Part shown: piece by piece, positions 1 to 5,246 of the stretch
Layout of the letters: the number at the start of each line of letters is the position of its first letter
How positions within the stretch are numbered: position 1 is the stretch's first letter
Source: Planctomycetaceae bacterium
GTDB lineage: Bacteria > Planctomycetota > MHYJ01 > SBBU01
DNA: 5,246 nt
Assembly: GCA_005239585.1 (NCBI GenBank)
Contig: SBBU01000107.1
Span: forward strand, 1 to 5,246
Reading direction: 5' to 3'
Notes under the pieces: model-generated
Database searches by the model: none
The model's input: only the letters and a program-made list of their open reading frames with translations
Told to the model about the DNA's origin: nothing
Made by a program: the position numbers and the translations under genes

Positions 1-603
1 AATAAAGAATTAATAAAACTGATAAATGATTTTTTTTCAGACAAGGCAAATATCGATGACATAAAAGAACTCATGCTTAAAAAACCAGAACTCATAGAAC
101 AAGCACGATCTCTGATTTTAGAGCGGTCTGTGCAGGAAATAGCAAAAGCTGTCCGACAACTATCACAGGAGGAATTCGAAATAGTAGAAAGATATTCTTC
201 TTTCTCTGCAGTAAACAACCTTGCGATAATAAGAGAGGAAAATGTTTATGTCGTAGAGCTGCCTGTAAAACTAGCAGACAAGATCGCAAATCTAAGACTG
301 CATATATCTCCCGACAGCAAGGGAAAAGGAGGCACACAAAAAGGAAAAGGATTCATGCTAAGCATAGACATGAGCCGTATAGGGAAGGTAACAGCTCGTT
401 CATATTTAAAGGGTAATGATGTGAAAATAACTTTTAACGTTAAAGATGCAAAAGTGAAGCGTCTATTCGAATCGCACTTGACTGATCTGACCGGGTCGCT
501 GGAAAAAGAAGGGTTTCATTCTCAAATCAGTGTAAACACAAAAGAAAAAGAGCAGGAATCAACAACTGCCCCAAGCTACTATCAGATAGATTTTAAGATA
601 TAA
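1..603 (+). CDS. fliK: FliK-like flagellar hook-length control protein, C-terminal part (5' end outside window)
   Basis: The frame is open from base 1 and ends at TAA 601-603, so the first ATG (73) is probably internal; 200 residues are visible. Counting from that ATG, residues about 64-155 resemble the FliK C-terminal (Flg_hook) domain: a strand with IANLRLHI, then FMLSIDMSRIGKVTAR (the family's 'L.L.P..LG.V.V' core), GNDVKITFNV, and a helix with RLFESHLTDLTGSLEKEGF (family '..L...L..Lr..L...G') followed by a final strand. In the family this domain contacts the export-gate protein FlhB and switches secretion from rod/hook to filament substrates. A Lys/Gly-rich insert (residues about 83-93, GKGGTQKGKG) splits the domain. 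The tail is polar and low in complexity. No flgD or other flagellar gene follows; the next gene is convergent. Family assignment rests on pattern recognition of a divergent domain. Confidence 0.62.
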   Translation, partial: NKELIKLINDFFSDKANIDDIKELMLKKPELIEQARSLILERSVQEIAKAVRQLSQEEFEIVERYSSFSAVNNLAIIREENVYVVELPVKLADKIANLRLHISPDSKGKGGTQKGKGFMLSIDMSRIGKVTARSYLKGNDVKITFNVKDAKVKRLFESHLTDLTGSLEKEGFHSQISVNTKEKEQESTTAPSYYQIDFKI

Positions 604-691
604 AAAACCAAAGAGGCACTATCTGAGGAAATAGACCAGTCCACAAATTTTGGCAGGTGCAAGCGGGTCTTCAACAAAGGCAAAAAACACC

Positions 692-2692
692 CTATTCATC
701 ACCTCTGTAGTAATAATAATAGTACTTTTCCATTGAGAGTCTTGCCTTGTTAAGCACAACGCCTAGGACCTTAGTACCCACTCGATTAAGCAGATGTTTT
801 ATCCAGCCTGCCTGTGTTTGATCAAGCTTTCCAGCTCCTATTACTAAGACAAGTCCATCTCCCACTGTGCTCAGTTTTACTGCCTCGCTGGCAAGTGAAA
901 GAGGCGGAGTATCTATCACCACATAATCGAAATTTTCTCGCAACTGCGACATGACTATTTCTAAAATCCTTTGATCGAACAGCCCATACAAATCTGTATT
1001 TTTGGTCCCTGAAGATAAAATATAGAGATTTTTGATCATTGATTGCTGAGCAGCTCTAGCAACATCTGAGCCTCCTAAGCAAACATCTGAAAAGCCCGGT
1101 TCTGAATTGACGTTAAAAATTTTATGAATCACAGGCCTTCTAAGATCACAATCTACAAGACATGTTTTATATTTTCTACGCGCAATCATTGTCGAGAGAT
1201 TAATGGCAATGCTTGACTTTCCCTCCTCGATCTGAGCTCCGCCACAAACTATAATTTTTGTATTTGAAACACTATTGAGAACCGTAAAAACTGTATCGAA
1301 TACGTCATTCATAGGTGAAGTAGGGGTATTCATCAACAATACGTGTTCAGGTTTTAACACAGGGACAACACCTAATATGTCATACCCGAGAGACCTTTTT
1401 ACATCTAAATCTGTTCGTATCGTTGTATCTAAAATCTCGACCAAGTAGGCACAAGCCACGGCAAATATTATCGCTACTATCAATGCAACACCTAACATCT
1501 TTGAACTTGTCTTTTCAGACAAGACACAACTATCCTCAGATGCAATCTCATGCAAATGTATGTAGCCGCCCTTATATGAGGTCTTGAACTGGCTAATCAG
1601 TTTTGACAGATCTGAGTTTCTAGTCTTTAGATCCATGATATCACTTTCCAGCTTTTTATATCTATTGTGTGGTTCTGTTATATCAGTGTAGAGATTTTTA
1701 AGCTCTAAGAGCTGAATATCAATTGCCTTGATTTCATCTTCTAAAAGAGCAATCTCCGTTGAGAGTTTTTGCTCCTCTACACTAAGCTCAACAATCAATG
1801 CTTCTTTTCTGGCTGTAACCAATTCAACCTCTAATTCACCGATCTGCTCCCTAATACTTTTAATTCTCGGATGGTCCTCTGTAAGGGTTTTTAGTTCCTT
1901 CTTTAGCGTTTGACTAAGAGATTCAAGCTCTTTTTCCAAACTAATGATTTTAGATGTCTTCTCTATAACAAAATCTCTATAGGAAGGCATTTTTGCAAGT
2001 TCACGGCGTCTATTTATAGATGCAATTTTCGATCTGTTACCTTCTATTTTTAGTCCTAGGTCTCGCTTTTTTTGATCCAATCGTACAACTTCAGATGCAA
2101 GTCTTTGATATTCTTTCTCTACATCTCCAACTCCCAACTTGCTGGTAATCGTTGCCTGAATTGCACTCTGCTGTATCTCTAACTCTTCTATTGAATCCTT
2201 GTTTCTTTTAATCATCTCATTTGCCCGCTTTTCAGCATTCATCAGGTCAGTATTTGCCTTTTCGAAGCCATATTCTTGAGCCGCCTTTGCGACCATGCTT
2301 GAAATGAATATAGCCTTTTCCTGTGAAGGCCCAGAAGCCTCGATGAATGCTATTGATGTCTTAGGTTGTTCGATCACCTTTATATTATTGAGCAACGAAT
2401 GTTCTGTGCCGGGATACTTTTCTATTATATAAGCGTATGCCTTATCCATCACTGGTTTTCCTTTTATAAGCACCTGCCATGTCTGTGCTTGGACTAGATG
2501 AGATGACAGCCACTCTGTGTGCTCAGCATGAAAAGGCGTACGAGGGACTTCCACAATGATCCTGCTCCTTGCAATCCAATAGGTTTGTTCTGAAAGGAAC
2601 AGCGCAATGTACGCGGCAAGACAAATTAAAAACCCGCCTGCAAACCAGATAAACCTGTGACTTAATATCCTTAAGAAATCCTTAAGAATCAT
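692..2692 (-). CDS. Wzz-type polysaccharide co-polymerase fused to bacterial tyrosine (BY) kinase
   Basis: This inner-membrane protein of 666 residues would control exopolysaccharide chain length and export, with cycling tyrosine phosphorylation, as in the Wzc/EpsG family. Domains in order: TM1 about 14-33; Wzz periplasmic head about 38-135; long coiled coil about 140-375, broken near 184-190; TM2 about 397-419; cytoplasmic kinase about 460-660. Visible kinase motifs are Walker A AQIEEGKSS (Lys492), Walker A' CLVDCDLRRP (Asp514, Asp516), Walker B VVIDTPP (Asp594) and a C-terminal run of six Tyr (657-662) as autophosphorylation sites. Oddities: Walker A lacks the common Pro-Gly pair, the EX2RX2R oligomerisation motif before it has no arginines (DVFDTVF, 463-469), and the proline-rich stretch usual before TM2 is absent. 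The ATG at 2692 directly precedes TM1 and has only a weak AGG upstream; an in-frame stop lies 24 bases before it. It is separated from the upstream dioxygenase gene by 527 bp and so probably has its own promoter. Confidence 0.93.
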   Translation of the reverse strand: MILKDFLRILSHRFIWFAGGFLICLAAYIALFLSEQTYWIARSRIIVEVPRTPFHAEHTEWLSSHLVQAQTWQVLIKGKPVMDKAYAYIIEKYPGTEHSLLNNIKVIEQPKTSIAFIEASGPSQEKAIFISSMVAKAAQEYGFEKANTDLMNAEKRANEMIKRNKDSIEELEIQQSAIQATITSKLGVGDVEKEYQRLASEVVRLDQKKRDLGLKIEGNRSKIASINRRRELAKMPSYRDFVIEKTSKIISLEKELESLSQTLKKELKTLTEDHPRIKSIREQIGELEVELVTARKEALIVELSVEEQKLSTEIALLEDEIKAIDIQLLELKNLYTDITEPHNRYKKLESDIMDLKTRNSDLSKLISQFKTSYKGGYIHLHEIASEDSCVLSEKTSSKMLGVALIVAIIFAVACAYLVEILDTTIRTDLDVKRSLGYDILGVVPVLKPEHVLLMNTPTSPMNDVFDTVFTVLNSVSNTKIIVCGGAQIEEGKSSIAINLSTMIARRKYKTCLVDCDLRRPVIHKIFNVNSEPGFSDVCLGGSDVARAAQQSMIKNLYILSSGTKNTDLYGLFDQRILEIVMSQLRENFDYVVIDTPPLSLASEAVKLSTVGDGLVLVIGAGKLDQTQAGWIKHLLNRVGTKVLGVVLNKARLSMEKYYYYYYRGDE

Positions 2693-2754
2693 ACAAGACC
2701 TAGAACTGTGATATGTTTAATTATGGAACCCCCCTCCCTTATACCGTGCTTTTA

Positions 2755-2783
2755 ATAGTAAGTAGTTATTCTAATTTTTGCAA
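2755..2783 (-). promoter_or_regulatory. Candidate sigma-70-type promoter of the kinase gene (proximal)
   Basis: On the minus strand TTGCAA (2783-2778) and TACTAT (2760-2755) are separated by exactly 17 bp; each matches 4 of 6 bases of the -35 and -10 consensus. Transcription would start near 2748 and leave a leader of about 55 nt. The AT-rich setting makes chance matches likely. Confidence 0.3.
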
Positions 2784-2788
2784 CTTTT

Positions 2789-2818
2789 ATTATAGTAATG
2801 ATTACTTATGGGTGTACC
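2789..2818 (-). promoter_or_regulatory. Candidate promoter with consensus -10, possibly completed by the MITE end
   Basis: The minus strand has a perfect TATAAT at 2794-2789. With an 18-bp spacer the -35 position is GGTACA (2818-2813), matching 3 of 6, which lies inside the terminal repeat of the inserted element. The element ends only 15 bp upstream of the -10. If used, transcripts would begin near 2782. The weak -35 means an activator, or only the proximal promoter, may matter. Confidence 0.35.
2801..2809. repeat. Target-site duplication, left copy (ATTACTTAT)
   Basis: This 9-bp sequence lies directly against the left end of the 121-bp element and is identical to the copy at 2931-2939, as expected from staggered-cut insertion. 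Confidence 0.75.
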
Positions 2819-2930
2819 GCCTGAATAGGGTAAACTTCGACAACTCTGTGTCTTTGGGGATAATAAAGCTCAGTTTGGCAACACTTTGGTATATCCACGA
2901 AGGCTTTTACCCTAAACAAGCGGTGCGCCC
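2810..2930. mobile_element. 121-bp MITE-like non-autonomous insertion element
   Basis: The two ends are inverted repeats. The left end reads GGGTGTACCGC and the right end, read inward on the minus strand, GGGCGCACCGC; identity continues through TAGGGTAAA on both sides, giving 20 of 25 matching bases (2810-2834 against 2930-2906). A further 5 bp pair inward (CTTCG at 2835-2839 with CGAAG at 2898-2902). Perfect 9-bp direct repeats ATTACTTAT abut both ends. There is no room for a transposase, so mobilisation would need a full-length relative elsewhere. A 9-bp duplication with GG-starting ends is compatible with several DDE transposase families, and I cannot choose one. Because it folds on itself, a transcript through it would form a long hairpin. 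A structured RNA was considered, but the exact flanking duplication favours insertion. Confidence 0.75.
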
Positions 2931-2939
2931 ATTACTTAT
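2931..2939. repeat. Target-site duplication, right copy (ATTACTTAT)
   Basis: This is identical to 2801-2809 and directly abuts the right end of the element. The lack of mismatches suggests either a fairly recent insertion or chance preservation. A related TTACTTATC also occurs at 3139-3147 without an adjoining element end. Confidence 0.75.
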
Positions 2940-2940
2940 C

Positions 2941-2997
2941 CTGTATCATCTTAAAGGTATTGAGCAGTTCATCTGGAAGAGATGGGATACGATACAG
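2941..2997. repeat. Imperfect stem-loop beside the MITE
   Basis: CTGTATC (2941-2947) pairs with GATACAG (2991-2997), and nested inside CATCT (2970-2974) pairs with AGATG (2980-2984) around a 5-base loop. It starts one base beyond the right target duplication. It could be a leader structure or a protein-binding dyad. The stems are short, so chance is possible. Confidence 0.35.
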
Positions 2998-3016
2998 AGA
3001 GCCTATTTTGATCGTC

Positions 3017-3048
3017 AAAATTTTGGAAAACGCGTTTTCCAAAATTTT
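3017..3048. promoter_or_regulatory. Perfect 32-bp palindrome, possible operator
   Basis: The half-site AAAATTTTGGAAAACG is followed by its exact reverse complement with no spacer. TTTTCC recurs one helical turn apart (3035-3040 and 3045-3050), so the site contains several GGAAAA/TTTTCC half-sites in phase. It lies 325-356 bp upstream of the kinase start and 170 bp past the dioxygenase stop. With no spacer and an A/T-rich edge it fits a dimeric or tetrameric regulator's operator better than a terminator, since the hairpin stem would leave no normal loop. The function is inferred only. Confidence 0.5.
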
Positions 3049-3219
3049 CCATAGTCTGGCAACATACATATAGTTCATCGTTGTTTGATGTGTAGTCGAT
3101 ATGCTTCTCAACCCATCTCCCCCATGTTGATAAATCAGTTACTTATCGCGATTAGCTAAGATAAGTTATATACAGTTTAAAAAACGCAACGTGCTTTACA
3201 TTTTTTATCCATTCAGCGC

Positions 3220-3972
3220 CTAGAATATTTTCCACAAAAGTGGATAGAACCTCTTTTTTAGGGTAGTTTTTAGATACCCGATCCCACCAGACCCCATCTT
3301 CTTATAACCAAGTGCTATAAGCTTGTCTACCGTCTCATGTCCTGTTCCCGGACGTGTACCAATTACTTTCCTCGTCATTTTAATATGCCTAGCCCTCCAG
3401 GTAGAGAAGAGCTTGTCATACTCCAGCATAGCTAGCGCGAGTTTCCTGTGTAACGGTTTCCTGATTGCCTTGCTGATTTCCATGCTTCTATTCTGACTGC
3501 TATGCAAATTAATCACATACAGAAAACTATCCCAAAGAGATGACTCTTTCATTCGCTTTTTTAATCTCTTCTTATTTTTGCCTGAATAGAGCTGCAAGTA
3601 TCTTTCATCCTTTAGACCAGAGAGAAACTCTATTTCTCTGAACTGAACAGACTGAAAACCGCTCGCAGGTTCCAGTATTTGCCTGAAGCGGAAGAAATCT
3701 TGCCGTCTCATGGTTTCTATGATCTCAAGATGTTTAATAAATAACCTTTCTATCAAATGTATCCTTTTAAAACTTCTTAGACAAGGTTCGATTCTATGCC
3801 TGTACATGTTTTCTCTAATCGCATCTAATTCAAACAATATGAGCTTAAACCACAACTCAAAGACCTGGTGAACAACAATGAACTGCATCTCATCATGCTC
3901 GCCGGATAGAAGTTTCTGGAGCTTGAGTAAAGGCCTGATCTTCAGGTAATCGTCGTAACTTAACCTCTTCAT
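3220..3972 (-). CDS. kynA: Tryptophan 2,3-dioxygenase
   Basis: This is a cytoplasmic haem enzyme that opens the indole ring of L-tryptophan with O2 to give N-formylkynurenine. The visible signature, by comparison with the human and Xanthomonas enzymes as I recall them, is: Tyr6/Tyr9 (YDDY), SGEHDEMQFIVVHQ with Phe31 and the substrate-ring His35, DFFRFR with Phe93 and the carboxylate-binding Arg97, PASGFQS (Ser104), the haem-ligand His196 in RARHIKM, and Thr210 in RPGTG. The His35-Arg97 spacing of 62 equals the His55-Arg117 spacing in Xanthomonas. At 250 residues it is shorter than the roughly 300 of many bacterial homologues. Oddly, 15 residues (212-226) separate GTG from GSGGIGYL where the family normally reads GTGGSSG. 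The ATG at 3972 follows a weak GAGCGAG purine run. It lies 115 bp downstream of the ligase gene on the same strand, possibly in one operon. Confidence 0.92.
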   Translation of the reverse strand: MKRLSYDDYLKIRPLLKLQKLLSGEHDEMQFIVVHQVFELWFKLILFELDAIRENMYRHRIEPCLRSFKRIHLIERLFIKHLEIIETMRRQDFFRFRQILEPASGFQSVQFREIEFLSGLKDERYLQLYSGKNKKRLKKRMKESSLWDSFLYVINLHSSQNRSMEISKAIRKPLHRKLALAMLEYDKLFSTWRARHIKMTRKVIGTRPGTGHETVDKLIALGYKKMGSGGIGYLKTTLKKRFYPLLWKIF

Positions 3973-4012
3973 CTCGCTCTTTTGACTAGTACAACACCAG
4001 CTACTGCACTAA

Positions 4013-4080
4013 ATTTAGCTCACAATACACGTTTGGTCCCGCTATTTTACTGAGCAAGAGGGCAGGGTTCATTTAGCTCA
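4013..4080. repeat. 10-bp direct repeat ATTTAGCTCA in the ligase-dioxygenase gap
   Basis: The same ten bases occur at 4013-4022 and 4071-4080, with 48 bp between. CACAAT (4021-4026) and ATTGTG (4080-4085) form an inverted pair overlapping the repeats. The repeats could be binding sites or the scar of a small insertion, but the enclosed segment has no inverted ends. Function unknown. Confidence 0.3.
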
Positions 4081-4087
4081 TTGTGGT

Positions 4088-4896
4088 TCATGGTTTCACT
4101 AGATCTCTAAGCTTTGCCCTGTCCACCTTACCTAAATGAGTCCGAGGAAGCTCCTGAACAATCTCAATTCTCTTTGGACACTTGTAGGCATCAAGCTTAA
4201 CCATTATCCAGTCCTTAAGCTCTTGTTCTGTCACATGATGCCTTGTAATTACAAACGCATAGGGCTTTACTAAACCAGTTATATCACTCGCTGCTATTAC
4301 TGCACATTCCTTAACAGCAGGATGAGAAAGTAACCGATCTTCTATTTCCTGTGGCGATACCCACCTGCCTGCCACCTTCATAAGATCATCCTTTCTTCCC
4401 ACATAATAAAAATAATCCTCCTCATCTTTTTTAAATAAATCTCCCGTTACATACCACTCTCCTCTAAAGACCTGTTTTGTCCGCTCAAGCTGATTAAAAT
4501 ACCAAATAGCCCTGCTCTCACCCTTGATCCAGAGCATTCCAACTTCGCCCGGAGCCACTTCAGTACCATTTTCATCACACACCTTTGCCTCATATCCACT
4601 GACGACTTGGCCCAAACTCCCTGATTTACAATTCCCCAGTCGATTCGATATGAAAATATGCCACATCTCTGCCGTTCCAATCCCATCCAAGATCTCAACT
4701 CCAAATATGCTCTTCCAACGCCTATAAAGTTCAGGAGGTAAAGGCTCCCCTGCCGAAATTGAGAGCCTTAGCGGGGAAAGATCTTGACTTGCAGCATCTG
4801 GTTGCTGGACCATTCTGTTAATAACAGTGGGCACATTCACAAGAATCGTAGGTCTGTATTTTCTTATATTTGAGAAAATTGCCTCTGCTGTCGGGG
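4088..4896 (-). CDS. Benzoate-CoA-ligase-family AMP-dependent ligase, 5'-truncated
   Basis: This is the C-terminal half of an adenylate-forming aryl-CoA ligase, which makes an acyl-AMP and then a CoA thioester. From PTAEAIF to the TGA about 268 residues match the benzoate-CoA ligase pattern: NVPTVINRM, LRLSISAGEPLPPELY, DGIGTAEMWHIFISNR (A5; Ala where Thr is common before Glu), GYEAKV, WYVTGDLF (A7), GRKDDLMKVAGRWVSPQEIE (A8 hinge) and THLGKVDRAKLR with the catalytic A10 lysine. The family is usually about 520 residues; the P-loop (A3) and A4 region are missing. The frame stays open to an ATG at 5173, but those first 93 or so codons are antisense to another coding sequence and resemble no ligase. 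Proximity to the dioxygenase hints at anthranilate or a related aryl acid as substrate, which is inference. The fragment cannot be active as it stands. Confidence 0.85.
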
Positions 4897-4900
4897 TTGT
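4889..4900. other. Breakpoint joining two truncated, divergent coding sequences
   Basis: Left of this point the minus strand encodes ligase-family sequence, starting at about PTAEAIF. Right of it the + strand encodes coiled-coil ATPase sequence (VVIDKLTKVE...). Both proteins lose their N-terminal halves here, with no intergenic DNA, promoter or element end between them. Either a real inversion or deletion breakpoint or a chimeric assembly join would produce this. Confidence 0.7.
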
Positions 4901-5246
4901 GATTGATAAGCTGACAAAAGTTGAAACTACTATTACCGCATTCGTTTTGCGAGCAGATTTATCTGACGAACTGGAACAACTCGCAAAGAAGATTGACGAT
5001 TTTAGAAAGGATAAAAAACTTGTTGGACAGATTGACATCATAGGTTTATACACCCAAGCGTTAGATGTGCTTACTAAACAGGATGCTACAGATACCAAAT
5101 GTCCGGTTTGCGGCACAGAATGGCCGAGGGAAAAGTTAATGGAGCATATTAAGAGTGAGTTGGAGCTTCTCAAAAAAACAAAGAATGAAAAGGAGATATT
5201 AGAACGCGCGATTTTGTCTTTGAAGACGGCGGTAAGCAGAGAGGCA
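4896..5246 (+). CDS. Rad50/SMC-like coiled-coil ATPase fragment with zinc hook (both ends missing)
   Basis: The frame translates to 117 residues without a stop and runs off the window. It is charged and heptad-like (DLSDELEQLAKKIDDF, HIKSELELLKKTKNEKE) and interrupted by TKCPVCGTEWPREKL at 5094-5138. One CxxC at the tip of an antiparallel coiled coil is the zinc-hook arrangement of Rad50-type ATPases, where two monomers share one zinc. Such proteins act in DNA repair or, in many accessory loci, in phage defence. Neither the Walker A domain nor a start codon is present: the first in-frame ATG falls inside the hook's second arm, and a GTG at 4899 has no convincing ribosome site. The 5' end coincides with the end of the ligase homology. 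That the + strand is the coding one here is clear from the CxxC motif and from the non-protein-like antisense reading (Ser/Thr-rich). Confidence 0.72.

Larger units (their letters stand above)
2693..3219. other. 527-bp non-coding region between dioxygenase and kinase genes
   Basis: No convincing gene lies here. The + strand frame from 2713 to 3054 (113 codons) crosses the MITE-like element, the stem-loop and the palindrome, has no ribosome site and looks fortuitous. From the kinase side outward the region holds a G-rich Shine-Dalgarno-like run on the minus strand (2729-2740), candidate minus-strand promoters (2755-2818), the MITE-like element with duplications (2801-2939), an imperfect stem-loop (2941-2997), a perfect 32-bp palindrome (3017-3048), a weak 7-bp hairpin ACTTATC/GATAAGT (3141-3147 with 3160-3166) and an A6/T6 weak stem (3179-3206) just after the dioxygenase stop. 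Its length and the density of dyads suggest a regulated leader for the exopolysaccharide kinase gene. This is inference. Confidence 0.8.

Noticed and set aside
92..337. Minus-strand open frame inside the FliK-like gene
   Set aside because: Antisense shadow of the FliK-like coding sequence with no motif or ribosome site.
604..691. Bidirectional terminator between the convergent FliK-like and kinase genes
   Set aside because: T-rich runs follow both stops, but I could find no stable hairpin before either.
2875..2891. Sigma-54-like TTGGCA...TTTGGT on the + strand
   Set aside because: It lacks the GC at the -12 element, points away from the kinase, and has no gene downstream on that strand.
2810..2930. 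Riboswitch or other structured leader RNA instead of a mobile element
   Set aside because: The long-range pairing fits a riboswitch superficially, but exact 9-bp direct repeats at both ends point to insertion and no known riboswitch core was recognised.
2713..3054. 113-codon + strand open frame
   Set aside because: It runs through the MITE-like element, the stem-loop and the palindrome, lacks a ribosome site and has no recognisable protein character.
3141..3166. 7-bp hairpin ACTTATC/GATAAGT
   Set aside because: Short stem, 12-base loop and no following T tract; not distinguishable from chance in AT-rich DNA.
3179..3206. Possible terminator of the dioxygenase gene (A6/T6 with a 3-bp inner GCA/TGC stem)
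   Set aside because: The stem is almost all A-T with a poorly paired interior, too weak to call an intrinsic terminator.
4897..5173. N-terminal 92 residues of the ligase open frame
   Set aside because: Ser/Thr-rich, with no ligase motifs; it is the antisense of a convincing coiled-coil/CxxC coding sequence on the + strand.

Overview
The window looks like a moderately AT-rich bacterial chromosome segment from a motile, exopolysaccharide-producing bacterium. I cannot name the phylum. The evidence is a FliK-like flagellar protein and a Wzz/BY-kinase fusion of the type found in Gram-negative exopolysaccharide clusters. Both edges cut through genes.

Layout: 1-603 (+) is the 3' end of a flagellar hook-length-control (FliK) C-terminal-domain protein. 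It converges on 692-2692 (-), a complete 666-residue polysaccharide co-polymerase fused to a bacterial tyrosine kinase and ending in six tyrosines. 2693-3219 is a 527-bp non-coding region. It holds a 121-bp MITE-like element with about 25-bp terminal inverted repeats and a perfect 9-bp target-site duplication, a flanking stem-loop, a perfect 32-bp palindrome and candidate kinase promoters. 3220-3972 (-) is a short tryptophan 2,3-dioxygenase with its catalytic residues intact but a 15-residue insertion in the active-site-closing loop. 4088 to about 4896 (-) is the C-terminal half of a benzoate-CoA-ligase-family enzyme. From about 4896 to 5246 the + strand encodes part of a Rad50/SMC-like coiled-coil ATPase with a CxxC zinc-hook motif, which has no start codon in the window.

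The dioxygenase and ligase lie on the same strand, 115 bp apart, ligase first. They may form a small tryptophan-derived aryl-acid activation operon (tryptophan to N-formylkynurenine, later an aryl-CoA), but no formamidase or kynureninase is visible. The ligase and the zinc-hook gene are both cut off at the same few bases and point away from each other. This is either a rearrangement breakpoint or an assembly chimera. As a result the long open frame running to an ATG at 5173 has a false N-terminus of about 93 residues, read from the antisense of the zinc-hook gene.

The most notable non-coding signals are the MITE-like element in the kinase leader and the 32-bp palindrome upstream of it. The most notable protein signal is the loop insertion in the dioxygenase.
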